A stretch of DNA of 33,488 nt from Actinobacillus sp. (GTDB taxonomy: Bacteria > Pseudomonadota > Gammaproteobacteria > Enterobacterales > Pasteurellaceae), in NCBI GenBank assembly GCA_020026155.1, contig JAHHQX010000018.1:1-33488 (forward strand), read 5' to 3'. A program made the translations under genes and the position numbers. The notes beneath the pieces were generated by a model. That model ran no database searches. It worked only from the letters and a program-made list of their open reading frames with translations, and was not told the origin of the DNA. Positions 15,676 through 24,111 of this stretch are shown one piece after another (position 1 is the first letter of the stretch; every line of letters starts with the position of its first letter).

Positions 15676-16695
15676 TTATTCCTTAATTCCTGTTAATACA
15701 TGAAAAGATCGAGTTTGCTGCGGAGCAAGCCAGGATAATGTATCCGCTTTTTCTGCTGCAAGGTAACCTTCTGGACGTGCGGTCGCGGGAAGGATAAATG
15801 CAGCCACCTGCTGATCGGGATTTTTTAAAATCCATCGTGTTGCATGCGGAAATTCTTTGGTTGAGAATTGGGTAAAGAATGTAACATTCTTTGCCGGATC
15901 TGTTAATGTAAAGGTAAGATCTCGCCCATATTGAGCAAGATTATCTGCAAAGTAAACGATTTCTGGATCGTAATAATTTGGGTAGATAAGACATTGATCA
16001 TCAATTTTCCCTGCAATAATAGCGGAATTGAACGCACGCCATTCTGCAGTAGGCTTCACATGTGCTGGAATACTCCCACGTAAACGGAAAGCTGAATTAG
16101 GAATATCTTGAACCATAACCCCATTCTCCACATAGTTATAGTTTAGATGACACATATACATAAGTGGCATCTTTTGGTAAGCAGAGAGATTTGTTACATC
16201 CATTCCAATGGTAAAGGCTGTCGCATTCTTTTTAAGCGTAATGTTTGGTTTAGCTCGATAATGATATCCGAATCCTTGAACGTATTCGTAGTCGCTCACA
16301 AGGCGAATACTTTGTTCGGTCACTTCTAGCCATGCATTATCCATCGGTGCGCAAGGAAATTCTCCATGAAGCGCGTGAGTATCTTCAGGCGAAGGGCAGC
16401 CCGCACTGAGTAATCCAGAATGAAAAGCAAAACACCCATAAGTGTCGACAATCACATTGCCTGGTTTAGGTTGTTTAAACATATTTTTCATTCTTAATGA
16501 AATACCATCAAAATTCGCATCCCAAATCATTTGACCCATGAAAGGCAGAACTTCGATATATCCTCGCGAATTACTTATTTTAAGCGCAGGAATGTTGTTA
16601 GGATAACAAAATCCTTCTACACAGAATGCTTCAGATTGAAGGAGAACTTGTTTAGTTTCTGTAAAGTAAGTTTTATATAGAGGAATACGATACAT
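15676..16695 (-). CDS. deoX: DeoX-like aldose 1-epimerase family protein (DUF4432)
   Basis: A 339-residue protein of the galactose-mutarotase-like fold. Visible landmarks are the N-terminal strand region with GYIEVLPFMGQMIWDANFDGISL, ALHGEFPCAPMDNAW with a His in the usual active-site position, MDVTNLSAYQKMPLMYMCHLNYNY with the second conserved His, and TRWILKNPDQQVAAFILPATARPEGY near the end. It sits between the DeoP-like permease and the kinase, with spacings of 9 and 5 bases, the same gene set as the Salmonella deoxyribose operon. A role interconverting deoxyribose anomers is plausible but inferred. AGGAG precedes the ATG. Confidence 0.8.
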   Translation of the reverse strand: MYRIPLYKTYFTETKQVLLQSEAFCVEGFCYPNNIPALKISNSRGYIEVLPFMGQMIWDANFDGISLRMKNMFKQPKPGNVIVDTYGCFAFHSGLLSAGCPSPEDTHALHGEFPCAPMDNAWLEVTEQSIRLVSDYEYVQGFGYHYRAKPNITLKKNATAFTIGMDVTNLSAYQKMPLMYMCHLNYNYVENGVMVQDIPNSAFRLRGSIPAHVKPTAEWRAFNSAIIAGKIDDQCLIYPNYYDPEIVYFADNLAQYGRDLTFTLTDPAKNVTFFTQFSTKEFPHATRWILKNPDQQVAAFILPATARPEGYLAAEKADTLSWLAPQQTRSFHVLTGIKE

Positions 16696-16704
16696 ATTAT
16701 TCTC

Positions 16705-18030
16705 CTATTTATCTTGCAGATTAATTTTTTGTAAGTAAGCGAAATAGATAAGAACGACGCAGAAACAAACAAGAGATACAATAAACGCTGTTTGCATTGA
16801 GCCAGTCATATCAGAAGTTAAGCCTTGCAATACAGGAATAGCTGCACCACCAATAATTGACATAACGATGATGGCCCCACCTGTTTCGGTGTAGCGTTTA
16901 TCTTTAATAGCATCCAATGTACGCGCATAGATGGTTGCCCAGCATGGACCAAATAAAGTTGAAGTGAGGATGGCTGCCCAAACTACGCTAAAATCATGAA
17001 CTAAGATAACGTAAAGTAAGCTTGCAATACCGAGAATGGAATAACCGATAAGGACTTTATTCGGATTGAATTTTGTCATCAGTAAGTTTGCAATGAATTT
17101 CCCTAAGAAGAATCCGATAAAGGCATAAATCATATAGTTTGCCGCCATACGTTCATTCAGACTTGGATCAAGTTGTAGCGCTAGACGAATGGTGAATGAC
17201 CACACAGCGGTTTGCATCCCAACGTATAAGAATTGCGCAAGAATACCAAATTTGAATAGACGATTTTTAGCGAGGTAACGGAGCGTTTCCATAATACTCG
17301 CTTGATTAATTTGTGCTTTCGTTACTGTAGGTTTACAACGTGGAAATTGGGTAATGGCAACAACGACAAGTAAAACAACCAAAATCATGATCATAAACTG
17401 ATAAGGGTGTAGCGTGCGTTGTAGCATTTGTTCAGCGAATTGACGTTTTGCTTCGCCAGAAAGTGCACCCATTTGTTTATGAAGCGGATCGCCTTCGGTA
17501 AAGATTAAGTATTTACCGAGCAAAATGCCTGAAAGGAATCCAATAGGGGTGAAAGTTTGTGAAATATTTAAACGAAGTGTCGCGCGTTCTTGAGAACCGA
17601 TCATAGTAGAGTAGGTATTACAAGAGGTTTCTAAGAAGGAAAGTCCGACAGCAATACAAAATAATGCGCAAAGAAAGACGGAGTACGTCGCCATGTGAGA
17701 GGCTGGGAAGAACATGGTACATCCAATAATATAAATGGATAAACCGATCAAGATACTTAATTTATAGCTCCAACGACGAATTACACGGCTTGCAGGAATC
17801 GCAATAAGAAAATAACCACCATAGAAAGCACTTTGTACGAAAGCAGAAGCAAAATCCGAAAGGGTAAAAATTGTTTTAAATTGAGTAATGAGAATATCGT
17901 TTAAACTCGCCGCCATGCCCCACATTGGAAAGCAAATAGATAATAATAAATATTGGAAAATAGGGGTTTTATTAAGATACCCGTTGGGGAGTTGTTCAAC
18001 GTGTAATGGAATAAGGCGATCGAGCGACAT
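16705..18030 (-). CDS. deoP: DeoP-like MFS sugar:H+ symporter (FucP family)
   Basis: About 441 residues, inner-membrane major facilitator with about 12 hydrophobic segments. The first (FPMWGMAASLNDILITQFKTIFTLSDFASAFVQSAFYGGYF) carries the FHS/FucP-type pattern, with an N-D pair in helix 1, and GLSFLETSCNTYSTMIG is the FucP-like helix 5 region. A TTG at 18042 would extend it by four residues, but ATG 18030 is preceded by GGAGGG at ideal distance. First gene of the deo operon. Salmonella DeoP and E. coli FucP are the closest families I recognise; substrate 2-deoxyribose is inferred from deoX and deoK downstream. Confidence 0.82.
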   Translation of the reverse strand: MSLDRLIPLHVEQLPNGYLNKTPIFQYLLLSICFPMWGMAASLNDILITQFKTIFTLSDFASAFVQSAFYGGYFLIAIPASRVIRRWSYKLSILIGLSIYIIGCTMFFPASHMATYSVFLCALFCIAVGLSFLETSCNTYSTMIGSQERATLRLNISQTFTPIGFLSGILLGKYLIFTEGDPLHKQMGALSGEAKRQFAEQMLQRTLHPYQFMIMILVVLLVVVAITQFPRCKPTVTKAQINQASIMETLRYLAKNRLFKFGILAQFLYVGMQTAVWSFTIRLALQLDPSLNERMAANYMIYAFIGFFLGKFIANLLMTKFNPNKVLIGYSILGIASLLYVILVHDFSVVWAAILTSTLFGPCWATIYARTLDAIKDKRYTETGGAIIVMSIIGGAAIPVLQGLTSDMTGSMQTAFIVSLVCFCVVLIYFAYLQKINLQDK

Positions 18031-18362
18031 ATTTCCCTCCAAATAGTAAGTGCAGATGAATAAGACTTATCATATTGAAAAATATAACAATATGCTGATA
18101 GGGCTAAAACTAACGGCTGTTAGAACATATGTCAAATATAAATTTTTACATTTGTTAAGTTTGTCAAATTTTTGATAAGTTTTTTTATAAAAAAACATCA
18201 ACGAGAGAATAAAAACGAAAATAGTAAGAATCAAATTTATAAAGATGATAAAAAAAGCTACTATTTATTTCTGATTAGGGTAGTATTAACGCTTTTTAAT
18301 GAGGGGGATGGGTCGTGCCATATTTTGGCTGGCTCAGGAATACATCAAATTAAGGAGAATAT
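18031..18362. other. 332-base intergenic region between deoP and the hxlR-type gene
   Basis: A very AT-rich divergent control region. The left part holds the deoP promoter candidate and a CTAAC/GTTAG dyad. The right part holds TACTA (18259-18263) and TAGTA (18281-18285) arms that could be an HxlR-type operator, and the AAGGAG ribosome site before 18363. A frame from 18172 to 18429 has low-complexity Lys/Asn codons, overlaps the HxlR gene and looks spurious. I see no RNA gene here. Confidence 0.6.
18107..18135 (-). promoter_or_regulatory. deoP promoter with overlapping CTAAC/GTTAG dyad
   Basis: On the minus strand: TTGACA (18130-18135), 17-base spacer, TAGTTT (18107-18112). The -35 is perfect, the -10 is 4/6. 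A dyad CTAAC-4-GTTAG (18110-18123) covers the -10 and spacer, a good place for a repressor. A second TTGACA lies further upstream (about 18160-18170). Confidence 0.5.
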
Positions 18363-18734
18363 ATGCCAGATATCAGAGATAACAAAATTAGCTGTTCAAA
18401 TTATCAATGTGAAATTGAGGTCACTTTAGAAGTTTTATCGGGAAAATGGAAATCCTTAATTTTATGGAATTTACATCTACACGAAAAAATTCGTTATAAC
18501 GAGCTGCGCCGCCTTATTACAGGGATTACCCAAAAAATGCTGACGCAACAGTTACGTGATTTGGAAAAATATGGCATTGTTGAGCGCACAATTTATCCGA
18601 CGGTTCCGCCAATGGTTGAGTATTCCTTAACAAAATTGGGCGAAGATTTAATTCCGATTATGCAAAAAATGGATGAATGGGGTAAAGAATACGTAAAACA
18701 TTATCAAGCTCAAAATGATACAGAAAAAGAATAA
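18363..18734 (+). CDS. HxlR-family winged-helix transcriptional regulator
   Basis: A 123-residue protein covering one HxlR domain: CEIEVTLEVLSGKWKSLILWNLHLHEKIRYNELRRLITGITQKMLTQQLRDLEKYGIVERTIYP, then the wing VPPMVEYSLTKLGEDLIPIM. AAGGAG lies 7 bases before the ATG. Two cysteines near the N-terminus (Cys11 and Cys16) sit where redox-sensing members (HypR, YodB, Bacillus) have their reactive Cys, so a thiol or electrophile sensor is possible, but this is inference. It is an orphan: the gene downstream is convergent radA, and the divergent neighbour is the deo operon, which has its own regulator. A palindromic repeat abuts the stop, then a terminator. Confidence 0.88.
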   Translation: MPDIRDNKISCSNYQCEIEVTLEVLSGKWKSLILWNLHLHEKIRYNELRRLITGITQKMLTQQLRDLEKYGIVERTIYPTVPPMVEYSLTKLGEDLIPIMQKMDEWGKEYVKHYQAQNDTEKE

Positions 18735-18766
18735 TTCATAAATTTTTCTGAAAAGTGGGGCGTGAT
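18735..18766 (+). repeat. Dispersed palindromic repeat, copy B (left arm missing)
   Basis: Starts directly after the TAA of the HxlR gene and matches copy A from its TTCATAAATTTTTCTGAAAA segment through GGGGCGTGAT, with a single difference over 32 bases. The left ACGCCCC arm is absent, as if the gene end replaced it. Confidence 0.78.
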
Positions 18767-18798
18767 AAAAAAGCCGCTATTTGTTTAGCGGCTTTTTT
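18767..18798. terminator. Bidirectional terminator between hxlR-type gene and radA
   Basis: AAAAAAGCCGCTA (18767-18779), loop TTTGTT, TAGCGGCTTTTTT (18786-18798). A 13-bp stem, T tracts both ways, between convergent genes. Confidence 0.9.
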
Positions 18799-18800
18799 AT

Positions 18801-20180
18801 TTAAAATTGCTCTAAAATTTCTAATGCATCAGACAGTTTCTTGACCGTAAATACTTGCATATTGGGAATGGGATTCTTAGGGCGATTTGCAAATGGAATA
18901 ATTGCACGACGAAAACCATGTTTCGCTGCCTCGCTAATGCGCTCTTGCCCACTCGGCACAGGGCGAATCTCACCCGCTAGCCCTACCTCACCAAATACGA
19001 CTAAATCACGCGGTAGGCATTGATTTCTGAAACTAGAAATTAATGCTAGAAGCAGTGCTAAATCAGCGCTGGTTTCTGTTACTTTGACGCCACCAACAAC
19101 ATTGACGAAGACATCTTGATCGGACATCATCAATCCTCCGTGACGATGCAAAACGGCAAGCAGAAGAGCCAAGCGATTATGCTCAAGTCCCACGGCAACA
19201 CGGCGTGGGTTGGCTAGCATAGAATGATCAACGAGTGCCTGAATTTCAACAAGTAGTGGACGTGTTCCCTCCCAAAGTACCATAACGGAACTGCCAGGAG
19301 TTTGTTCCTCCCCACGGCTTAAGAAAATCGCAGAAGGATTTTTGACCTCTTTCAAACCTTGTTCCGTCATACCGAATACGCCTAATTCATTGACCGCACC
19401 AAAACGGTTTTTTTGGCTACGTAAAGTACGGAAACGTGAATCTGCCTCACCTTCGAGTAAGATAGAGCAGTCGATACAGTGTTCTAGCACTTTTGGCCCA
19501 GCTAAGGTGCCATCTTTAGTTACATGCCCAACCATAATGATGGCAACTTGACGGGTTTTTGCATAGCGCGTCAGAAAGCTCGCACATTCACGTACTTGAG
19601 CAACGCTTCCTGGCGAGGATTGAATATCGGCTAAGTGCATAACTTGTATGGAATCGACAACAATAATCTTAGGTTTTAAGTCATCCGCAAGATGGCAAAT
19701 ATGCTCAACAGAAGTTTCTGAAAGCATGTTTAATTTATCTGTGGGTAAACCTAAACGATTCGCACGCATGGCGACTTGTTGTAAACTTTCCTCACCCGTT
19801 ACATAAAGTGCGGGCATTTCATTGGCAAGATGGCACATCACTTGAAGTAGGAGAGTACTTTTCCCTGCTCCCGGGTGTCCCCCAATTAAAATGGCACTCC
19901 CTGGTACGATACCGCCACCCAATACGCGGTCGAGTTCATGAAAGCCACTGGTAAAACGTGGGGTTTCCTGTAGGCTAATCTCAGAGAGCACCTGAATTTT
20001 GCCTTGGGTTTCACCTGCGTAACCACTTAAGCGATCATTGCTGGATGTCGCTTTTGCGCTTACAACGCGTACTTCACTGATTGTATTCCACGCTTTACAT
20101 GCAGAGCATTGTCCTTGCCAGCGAGAGAACTCTGCACCACAATCGTTACAAACATAAGCACGTTTTGGAGCTTTTGCCAT
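18801..20180 (-). CDS. radA: DNA repair protein RadA (Sms)
   Basis: A 459-residue RecA-like ATPase that drives branch migration in recombinational repair and, in naturally competent bacteria, extends incoming DNA during transformation. Parts: N-terminal zinc finger with Cys11, Cys14, Cys25 and Cys28; Walker A GGHPGAGKST; Walker B IIVVDSIQ; the RadA-specific KNRFG motif (SQKNRFGAVNELGVFGM); and a C-terminal Lon-protease-like domain (MMSDQDVFVNVVGGVKV, FGEVGLAGEIRPV) without a protease dyad. Length is normal. Its ATG overlaps the stop of the CYTH gene by one base (TAATG), so the two are co-transcribed and coupled. Confidence 0.97.
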   Translation of the reverse strand: MAKAPKRAYVCNDCGAEFSRWQGQCSACKAWNTISEVRVVSAKATSSNDRLSGYAGETQGKIQVLSEISLQETPRFTSGFHELDRVLGGGIVPGSAILIGGHPGAGKSTLLLQVMCHLANEMPALYVTGEESLQQVAMRANRLGLPTDKLNMLSETSVEHICHLADDLKPKIIVVDSIQVMHLADIQSSPGSVAQVRECASFLTRYAKTRQVAIIMVGHVTKDGTLAGPKVLEHCIDCSILLEGEADSRFRTLRSQKNRFGAVNELGVFGMTEQGLKEVKNPSAIFLSRGEEQTPGSSVMVLWEGTRPLLVEIQALVDHSMLANPRRVAVGLEHNRLALLLAVLHRHGGLMMSDQDVFVNVVGGVKVTETSADLALLLALISSFRNQCLPRDLVVFGEVGLAGEIRPVPSGQERISEAAKHGFRRAIIPFANRPKNPIPNMQVFTVKKLSDALEILEQF

Positions 20181-21259
20181 TATTTTTCCTCATTTTTTTC
20201 ATTTAAAACCAATAACATCTCAACAATAAGTCGTTTTAATTGTACGTTACAGTACAACCAGTCCCATAGCGCTTGAATCGCTTGGCTATTATCGCGATTC
20301 TGGCTATGTTCTTGCATGATTTTTTGAATTTGTTGATAAGCATATTGATTAAAGGAAGCAAAATCATTTACTAATGTTGGCGAAAATGCTTGCACTATTT
20401 CTGAATCTAATTGTTCCAAACTTGCTGTGAGGAATTGTCCCATTTCAACACTTGTCAAATAGGCATAAAGATTAAAGAACGCACTGATTAATTTCACAGT
20501 ACGAGTAAAATCTTGGCAGAAATATTCCTGCCCTAATCGCCATGCATTTTCTATTACTTCTTGTTCAAAATTCAGAATGGCCGACACTTGGCTATATAAA
20601 GGAAGTGCGAGAAGTTGTTCCCATTTTTCTAAATAGTCGTCCATGTTTGCGTGCTCGTCTAATGCAAGCCAATATCCGCGTTTTGCTTTATTAGTCGCGC
20701 TGAGCATAGCACCATTATTGGAAGAAAAATGGTAAACGAAACTAAGAATGTCAGTCGGTATTCCTTCTTTCAATTCAAATTCTAGCTCACAAATGATATC
20801 TTTTTTAGGTGTGCGTGGACTAATAATTTCGCCTTCATCTAAAGCGAGTTCAATTTTAGATGTGCGATAAGGGATTAGCCATAGTTTACGAGTAAAATTT
20901 GTTTGGAATAACGGTGCTAATTCTTCCTGTTTACAAGGAAGAGTAAGGGAAAATTTATTTTCTAATGCCTCCAAATCGAGCTTGTCATCAGGAAGGGATA
21001 TATTGTATTCTGGGTGCGAATGGAGTCCCCCTGTTACTTGACCTGCCAATTTAATTGTAAGGGTAAAGTGATTTTTTATTTTTCGAATCCTTAAAATAGA
21101 TTTTTTTCGAGAAAGCGCTAGGTCAGGAGTATCGTAGTAAGTATTGATAAGTGGTTGTTGTTCTTGTGAATAACACTCATAAGATGCCAAATCAACAGGA
21201 AGTTTAGAAAGAAAATCTGGTCGTAAACGAAGTTTTAATTCAATTTCATTATTTTTCAT
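20180..21259 (-). CDS. CYTH-domain protein, inorganic triphosphatase-like (YgiF type)
   Basis: About 359 residues. The N-terminal CYTH domain (about residues 1-200) begins MKNNEIELKLRL, the conserved ExExK-type metal and triphosphate tunnel signature, and continues with TYYDTPDLALSRKKSILRIRKIKN, FTLTIKLAG, SKIELALDEGEI and ICELEFELKEG. The C-terminal third is helical and poorly conserved, related in position to the CHAD domain of YgiF but lacking its His-rich pattern. E. coli YgiF hydrolyses inorganic triphosphate. An upstream start at 21337 would add 26 hydrophobic, non-family residues, so I use ATG 21259. It lies immediately upstream of radA, a pairing also known in Haemophilus. Confidence 0.85.
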   Translation of the reverse strand: MKNNEIELKLRLRPDFLSKLPVDLASYECYSQEQQPLINTYYDTPDLALSRKKSILRIRKIKNHFTLTIKLAGQVTGGLHSHPEYNISLPDDKLDLEALENKFSLTLPCKQEELAPLFQTNFTRKLWLIPYRTSKIELALDEGEIISPRTPKKDIICELEFELKEGIPTDILSFVYHFSSNNGAMLSATNKAKRGYWLALDEHANMDDYLEKWEQLLALPLYSQVSAILNFEQEVIENAWRLGQEYFCQDFTRTVKLISAFFNLYAYLTSVEMGQFLTASLEQLDSEIVQAFSPTLVNDFASFNQYAYQQIQKIMQEHSQNRDNSQAIQALWDWLYCNVQLKRLIVEMLLVLNEKNEEK

Positions 21260-21456
21260 GAATTTTATTCCATAAAATGGGTAAATGAGGTAGCTATAAG
21301 GGATTATTTTAAGATAACTTGTTAAAAAGTTATACAAAAAGAGCCTTATTTACAATAATTTTCTTGGAAAATATCATTTTTAAATACTAATTAAGGTAGA
21401 ATACTGCGAGTTTATTTAACACCGCCTGTATTTTCTACAATGAGAGGAATAACATT

Positions 21457-22137
21457 ATGGCAATAAACAATATACTTGGTCTTTTCGCCAATTCTCCATT
21501 TAAACCTATTCAAAAACATTCAGAAAAGGTTACAGAATGCTGTAATTATTTAATTGAATTTTTTGAAGCGACTTTCCAGGATGATTGGGATAAAGCAGAA
21601 GTATTGCGTCAAAAAATTGCTGACGCGGAAAAAGAAGCGGATATATTGAAAAGGGATATCCGTTTGAAATTACCGCGCGGCTTATTTATGCCAATTGCTC
21701 GTACGGATTTATTAGAGCTAACTACCCAACAAGATAAATTGGCAAATTATGCACGTGACATCGCGGGACGTATGATTGGTCGTCATTGTACTTTCCCACC
21801 AGAAATGCAAGATAAATTTATGGCATATGTACGCCGTAGTTTAGATGCGACTATGCAAGCAAATCGCGTTATCACAGAAATGGATAATTTATTAGAAACC
21901 GGCTTTAAAGGTCGTGAATTTGAATTAGTCAATCATATGATTAATCATCTTGATTCAATTGAAGATGATACTGATCGTATGCAAATTGAATTACGTTTAA
22001 TGTTACGTAACGTAGAATCACAATATAATCCAATTGATGTTATGTTCTTGTATAAAACACTTGAATGGATAGGTGTGCTAGCCGATCAAGCACAGCGCGT
22101 TGGTTCGCGTATTGAACTAATGTTGGCTCGCGCCTAA
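21457..22137 (+). CDS. DUF47 / TIGR00153 family PhoU-like protein
   Basis: A 226-residue all-helical cytosolic protein of the PhoU-like fold. Landmarks: MAINNILGLFANSPFKPIQKHSEKV at the start, ADAEKEADILKRDIRLKLPRGLFMPIARTDLLEL (metal-binding-like), and MFLYKTLEWIGVLADQAQRVGSRIELMLARA at the end. In many bacteria this gene directly precedes a PiT phosphate permease and is thought to modulate it. Here the PiT ATG follows after 15 bases. GAGAGGAA precedes the ATG. A poor -10-like TAGAAT lies near 21396, but I cannot define the promoter. Confidence 0.9.
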   Translation: MAINNILGLFANSPFKPIQKHSEKVTECCNYLIEFFEATFQDDWDKAEVLRQKIADAEKEADILKRDIRLKLPRGLFMPIARTDLLELTTQQDKLANYARDIAGRMIGRHCTFPPEMQDKFMAYVRRSLDATMQANRVITEMDNLLETGFKGREFELVNHMINHLDSIEDDTDRMQIELRLMLRNVESQYNPIDVMFLYKTLEWIGVLADQAQRVGSRIELMLARA

Positions 22138-22152
22138 TTTTTGGGGAACCTT

Positions 22153-23412
22153 ATGGAAATTATTCAACAATACGGCACCTTGCTCGTCGTTATTACTGCT
22201 GTTTTTGGCTTCTTTATGGCGTTTGGTGTAGGAGCTAACGATGTTTCAAATGCAATGGGAACATCGGTTGGTTCTGGTACTATTACTGCTAAACAAGCTG
22301 TCATTATAGCATTGATTTTTGAATGCGCGGGCGCGTATTTAGCTGGGGGAGAAGTAACTCAGACAATTCAAAGCGGAGTAATTGATCCTGCAGAATATAT
22401 TAAAATGCCTGAAGTATTAGCTTTAGGGATGATGTCTGCTTTACTTGCCTCTGGTTTTTGGTTGATCATTGCATCTAAATTTGGTTGGCCAGTTTCTACC
22501 ACTCACACTATTATCGGTGCGATGATTGGTTTTGCATGTGTAACTGCGGGTGCGCATGCAGTACATTGGCACGAAATTGTGAATATTGTGGGAAGCTGGG
22601 TAATCACACCTTTTATTGCTGGGCTTATCGCCTATGTGATTTTCTTTAGTACACAGAAATTAATTTTCGACACTGAAGAACCCGCCAAAAATGCACAAAA
22701 ATTTGGTCCATATTATATGGGGTTAACCATTGTTATTATTAGTATCGTAACAATGACCAAAGGTCTTAAACATATTGGATTGAATCTTAGCATCTCAAGT
22801 GTTATTGGAATTTCTATCCTTATTGGTTTTGTTTCTATTGTATTCAGTCATTACTATTTCCGTAGTGAACGTTTCCAACGTCGTGGCAAAGGAACCTTTG
22901 GCGCGGTGGAACGTGTATTTAGTATCCTTATGCTATTAACAGCCTGTGCGATGGCATTCGCTCACGGTTCAAATGACGTGGCGAATGCAATTGGACCTCT
23001 AGCAGCCGTTGTATCTATTATGGATCATCAAGGCGTAGTGACAGGTAATGTGACTATGGCATGGTGGATCTTACCACTTGGTGCACTAGGTATCGGTGTA
23101 GGATTGATCGTAATGGGTCGCACCGTTATGGCAACTATTGGTTCTGGTATTACTGATTTAACACCATCTCGTGGTTTTGCAGCACAATTTGCAACAGCCG
23201 TAACTGTTGTATTGGCATCGGGTACGGGTTTACCGATTTCTACAACACAAACCTTAGTCGGTGCTATTCTTGGTATCGGGTTTGCTCGTGGTATTGCAGC
23301 ATTAAATCTAAAAGTGATTCGTAATATCGTCGTTTCATGGGTGATTACATTACCAGCAGGTGCATTATTCGTGGTTATTATTTATGCACTTTTACGTATG
23401 TTTTTTCATTAG
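22153..23412 (+). CDS. pit: PiT-family low-affinity inorganic phosphate transporter
   Basis: About 419 residues, inner-membrane permease with around ten hydrophobic segments in two homologous halves. Each half has the PiT signature: GVGANDVSNAMGTSVGSG near the N-terminus and AHGSNDVANAIGPLAAV in the second half, and each has a repeat of PVSTTHTIIGA / PISTTQTLVGA. It imports phosphate as a metal-phosphate complex with protons. A TTG at 22141 would extend it by four residues; ATG 22153 is preceded by TTGGGGAA and gives the normal N-terminus. It is coupled to the DUF47 gene and followed by a terminator made from a DNA uptake sequence. Confidence 0.94.
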   Translation: MEIIQQYGTLLVVITAVFGFFMAFGVGANDVSNAMGTSVGSGTITAKQAVIIALIFECAGAYLAGGEVTQTIQSGVIDPAEYIKMPEVLALGMMSALLASGFWLIIASKFGWPVSTTHTIIGAMIGFACVTAGAHAVHWHEIVNIVGSWVITPFIAGLIAYVIFFSTQKLIFDTEEPAKNAQKFGPYYMGLTIVIISIVTMTKGLKHIGLNLSISSVIGISILIGFVSIVFSHYYFRSERFQRRGKGTFGAVERVFSILMLLTACAMAFAHGSNDVANAIGPLAAVVSIMDHQGVVTGNVTMAWWILPLGALGIGVGLIVMGRTVMATIGSGITDLTPSRGFAAQFATAVTVVLASGTGLPISTTQTLVGAILGIGFARGIAALNLKVIRNIVVSWVITLPAGALFVVIIYALLRMFFH

Positions 23413-23436
23413 AAACTAAGGTTACTTTGTAATTAA

Positions 23437-23470
23437 AAAAAAGTGCGGTAGAATTTTCCCGCACTTTTTT
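23437..23470. terminator. Terminator built from a DNA uptake sequence (USS)
   Basis: AAAAAAGTGCGG (23437-23448), 10-base loop, CCGCACTTTTTT (23459-23470). The left arm contains the perfect Haemophilus-type USS AAGTGCGGT (23441-23449); the right arm is an inverted near-copy (CCCGCACTT, 8/9). Paired inverted USSs as intrinsic terminators are known in Haemophilus. This is the only perfect 9-mer I found in the window. Confidence 0.9.
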
Positions 23471-23490
23471 ATTACCTATTAGGATGGATT

Positions 23491-24111
23491 ATGTCTAAAA
23501 AATTTTTAAAAATTTTACTTGGAATGGCGGTATTTGCGTACGCTGTCCCAAGTTTTGCCGATGATTCTCAAATGTATATTACGGAAAATTTGCAAACCTA
23601 TATGCGCTCAGGTGCAGGTGATCAATATCGTATTACTGGCTCGTTAGTTGCGGGCGCGCCTGTTACTGTATTAGGGCAAAAAAATAAATATTCACTTATC
23701 CGTGATGCCCGTAATCGTAATGGCTGGATTTTGACGAAGGAATTGAGTGATCAACCAAGTAGCAAGGAACAAAATCCAATCTTAAAAGCGAAAATTGATG
23801 CGCTAACATTAAAATTAAATGGATTAGACGATAGTTGGAAACAGCGTGTTAGCGAAATGCAACGTCGAACCACTCAAGCAGAGAGCCAAAGCTCTGCATT
23901 ATTAGAAGAAAATGCCAATTTGAAACGCGAAATGGACACAATTAAAAGCAAGAACCGTAATCTCGAAGCCATGTTAGATGCAAATAAACAGGCTATCGCT
24001 ATTCAATGGTTTATTTATGGTGGTTCAGTGCTGGGGGTAGGGCTTTTACTTGGCTTAATCCTACCGCATCTTATTCCAAGCCGTCGTCGTAAACCAAGTG
24101 GATGGGCTTAA
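23491..24111 (+). CDS. SH3-domain protein, TIGR04211/YgiM type
   Basis: A 206-residue envelope protein. It has a Sec signal peptide (cleavage after about SFA, residue 24), a bacterial SH3 domain (TENLQTYMRSGAGDQYRITGSLVAGAPVTVLGQKNKYSLIRDARNRNGWI), a coiled coil (about 95-165, many Leu, Glu, Lys and Gln) and a C-terminal membrane segment (YGGSVLGVGLLLGLILPHLI) followed by a basic tail. This is the architecture of E. coli YgiM, which also precedes cca. It overlaps the ATG of cca, indicating co-expression. Function is not established; peptidoglycan or envelope association is suggested by the SH3b domain. Confidence 0.88.
   Translation: MSKKFLKILLGMAVFAYAVPSFADDSQMYITENLQTYMRSGAGDQYRITGSLVAGAPVTVLGQKNKYSLIRDARNRNGWILTKELSDQPSSKEQNPILKAKIDALTLKLNGLDDSWKQRVSEMQRRTTQAESQSSALLEENANLKREMDTIKSKNRNLEAMLDANKQAIAIQWFIYGGSVLGVGLLLGLILPHLIPSRRRKPSGWA

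Noticed and set aside
18172..18429. 85-aa open frame upstream of the HxlR gene
   Set aside because: Low-complexity Lys/Asn-rich translation of AT-rich promoter DNA, overlapping the real start of the HxlR gene in another frame.
21380..21440. Promoter boxes for the DUF47/pit genes (TAGAAT near 21396, TACAAT near 21435)
   Set aside because: Neither has a credible -35 at proper spacing, and no Pho box could be recognised, so no promoter was called.
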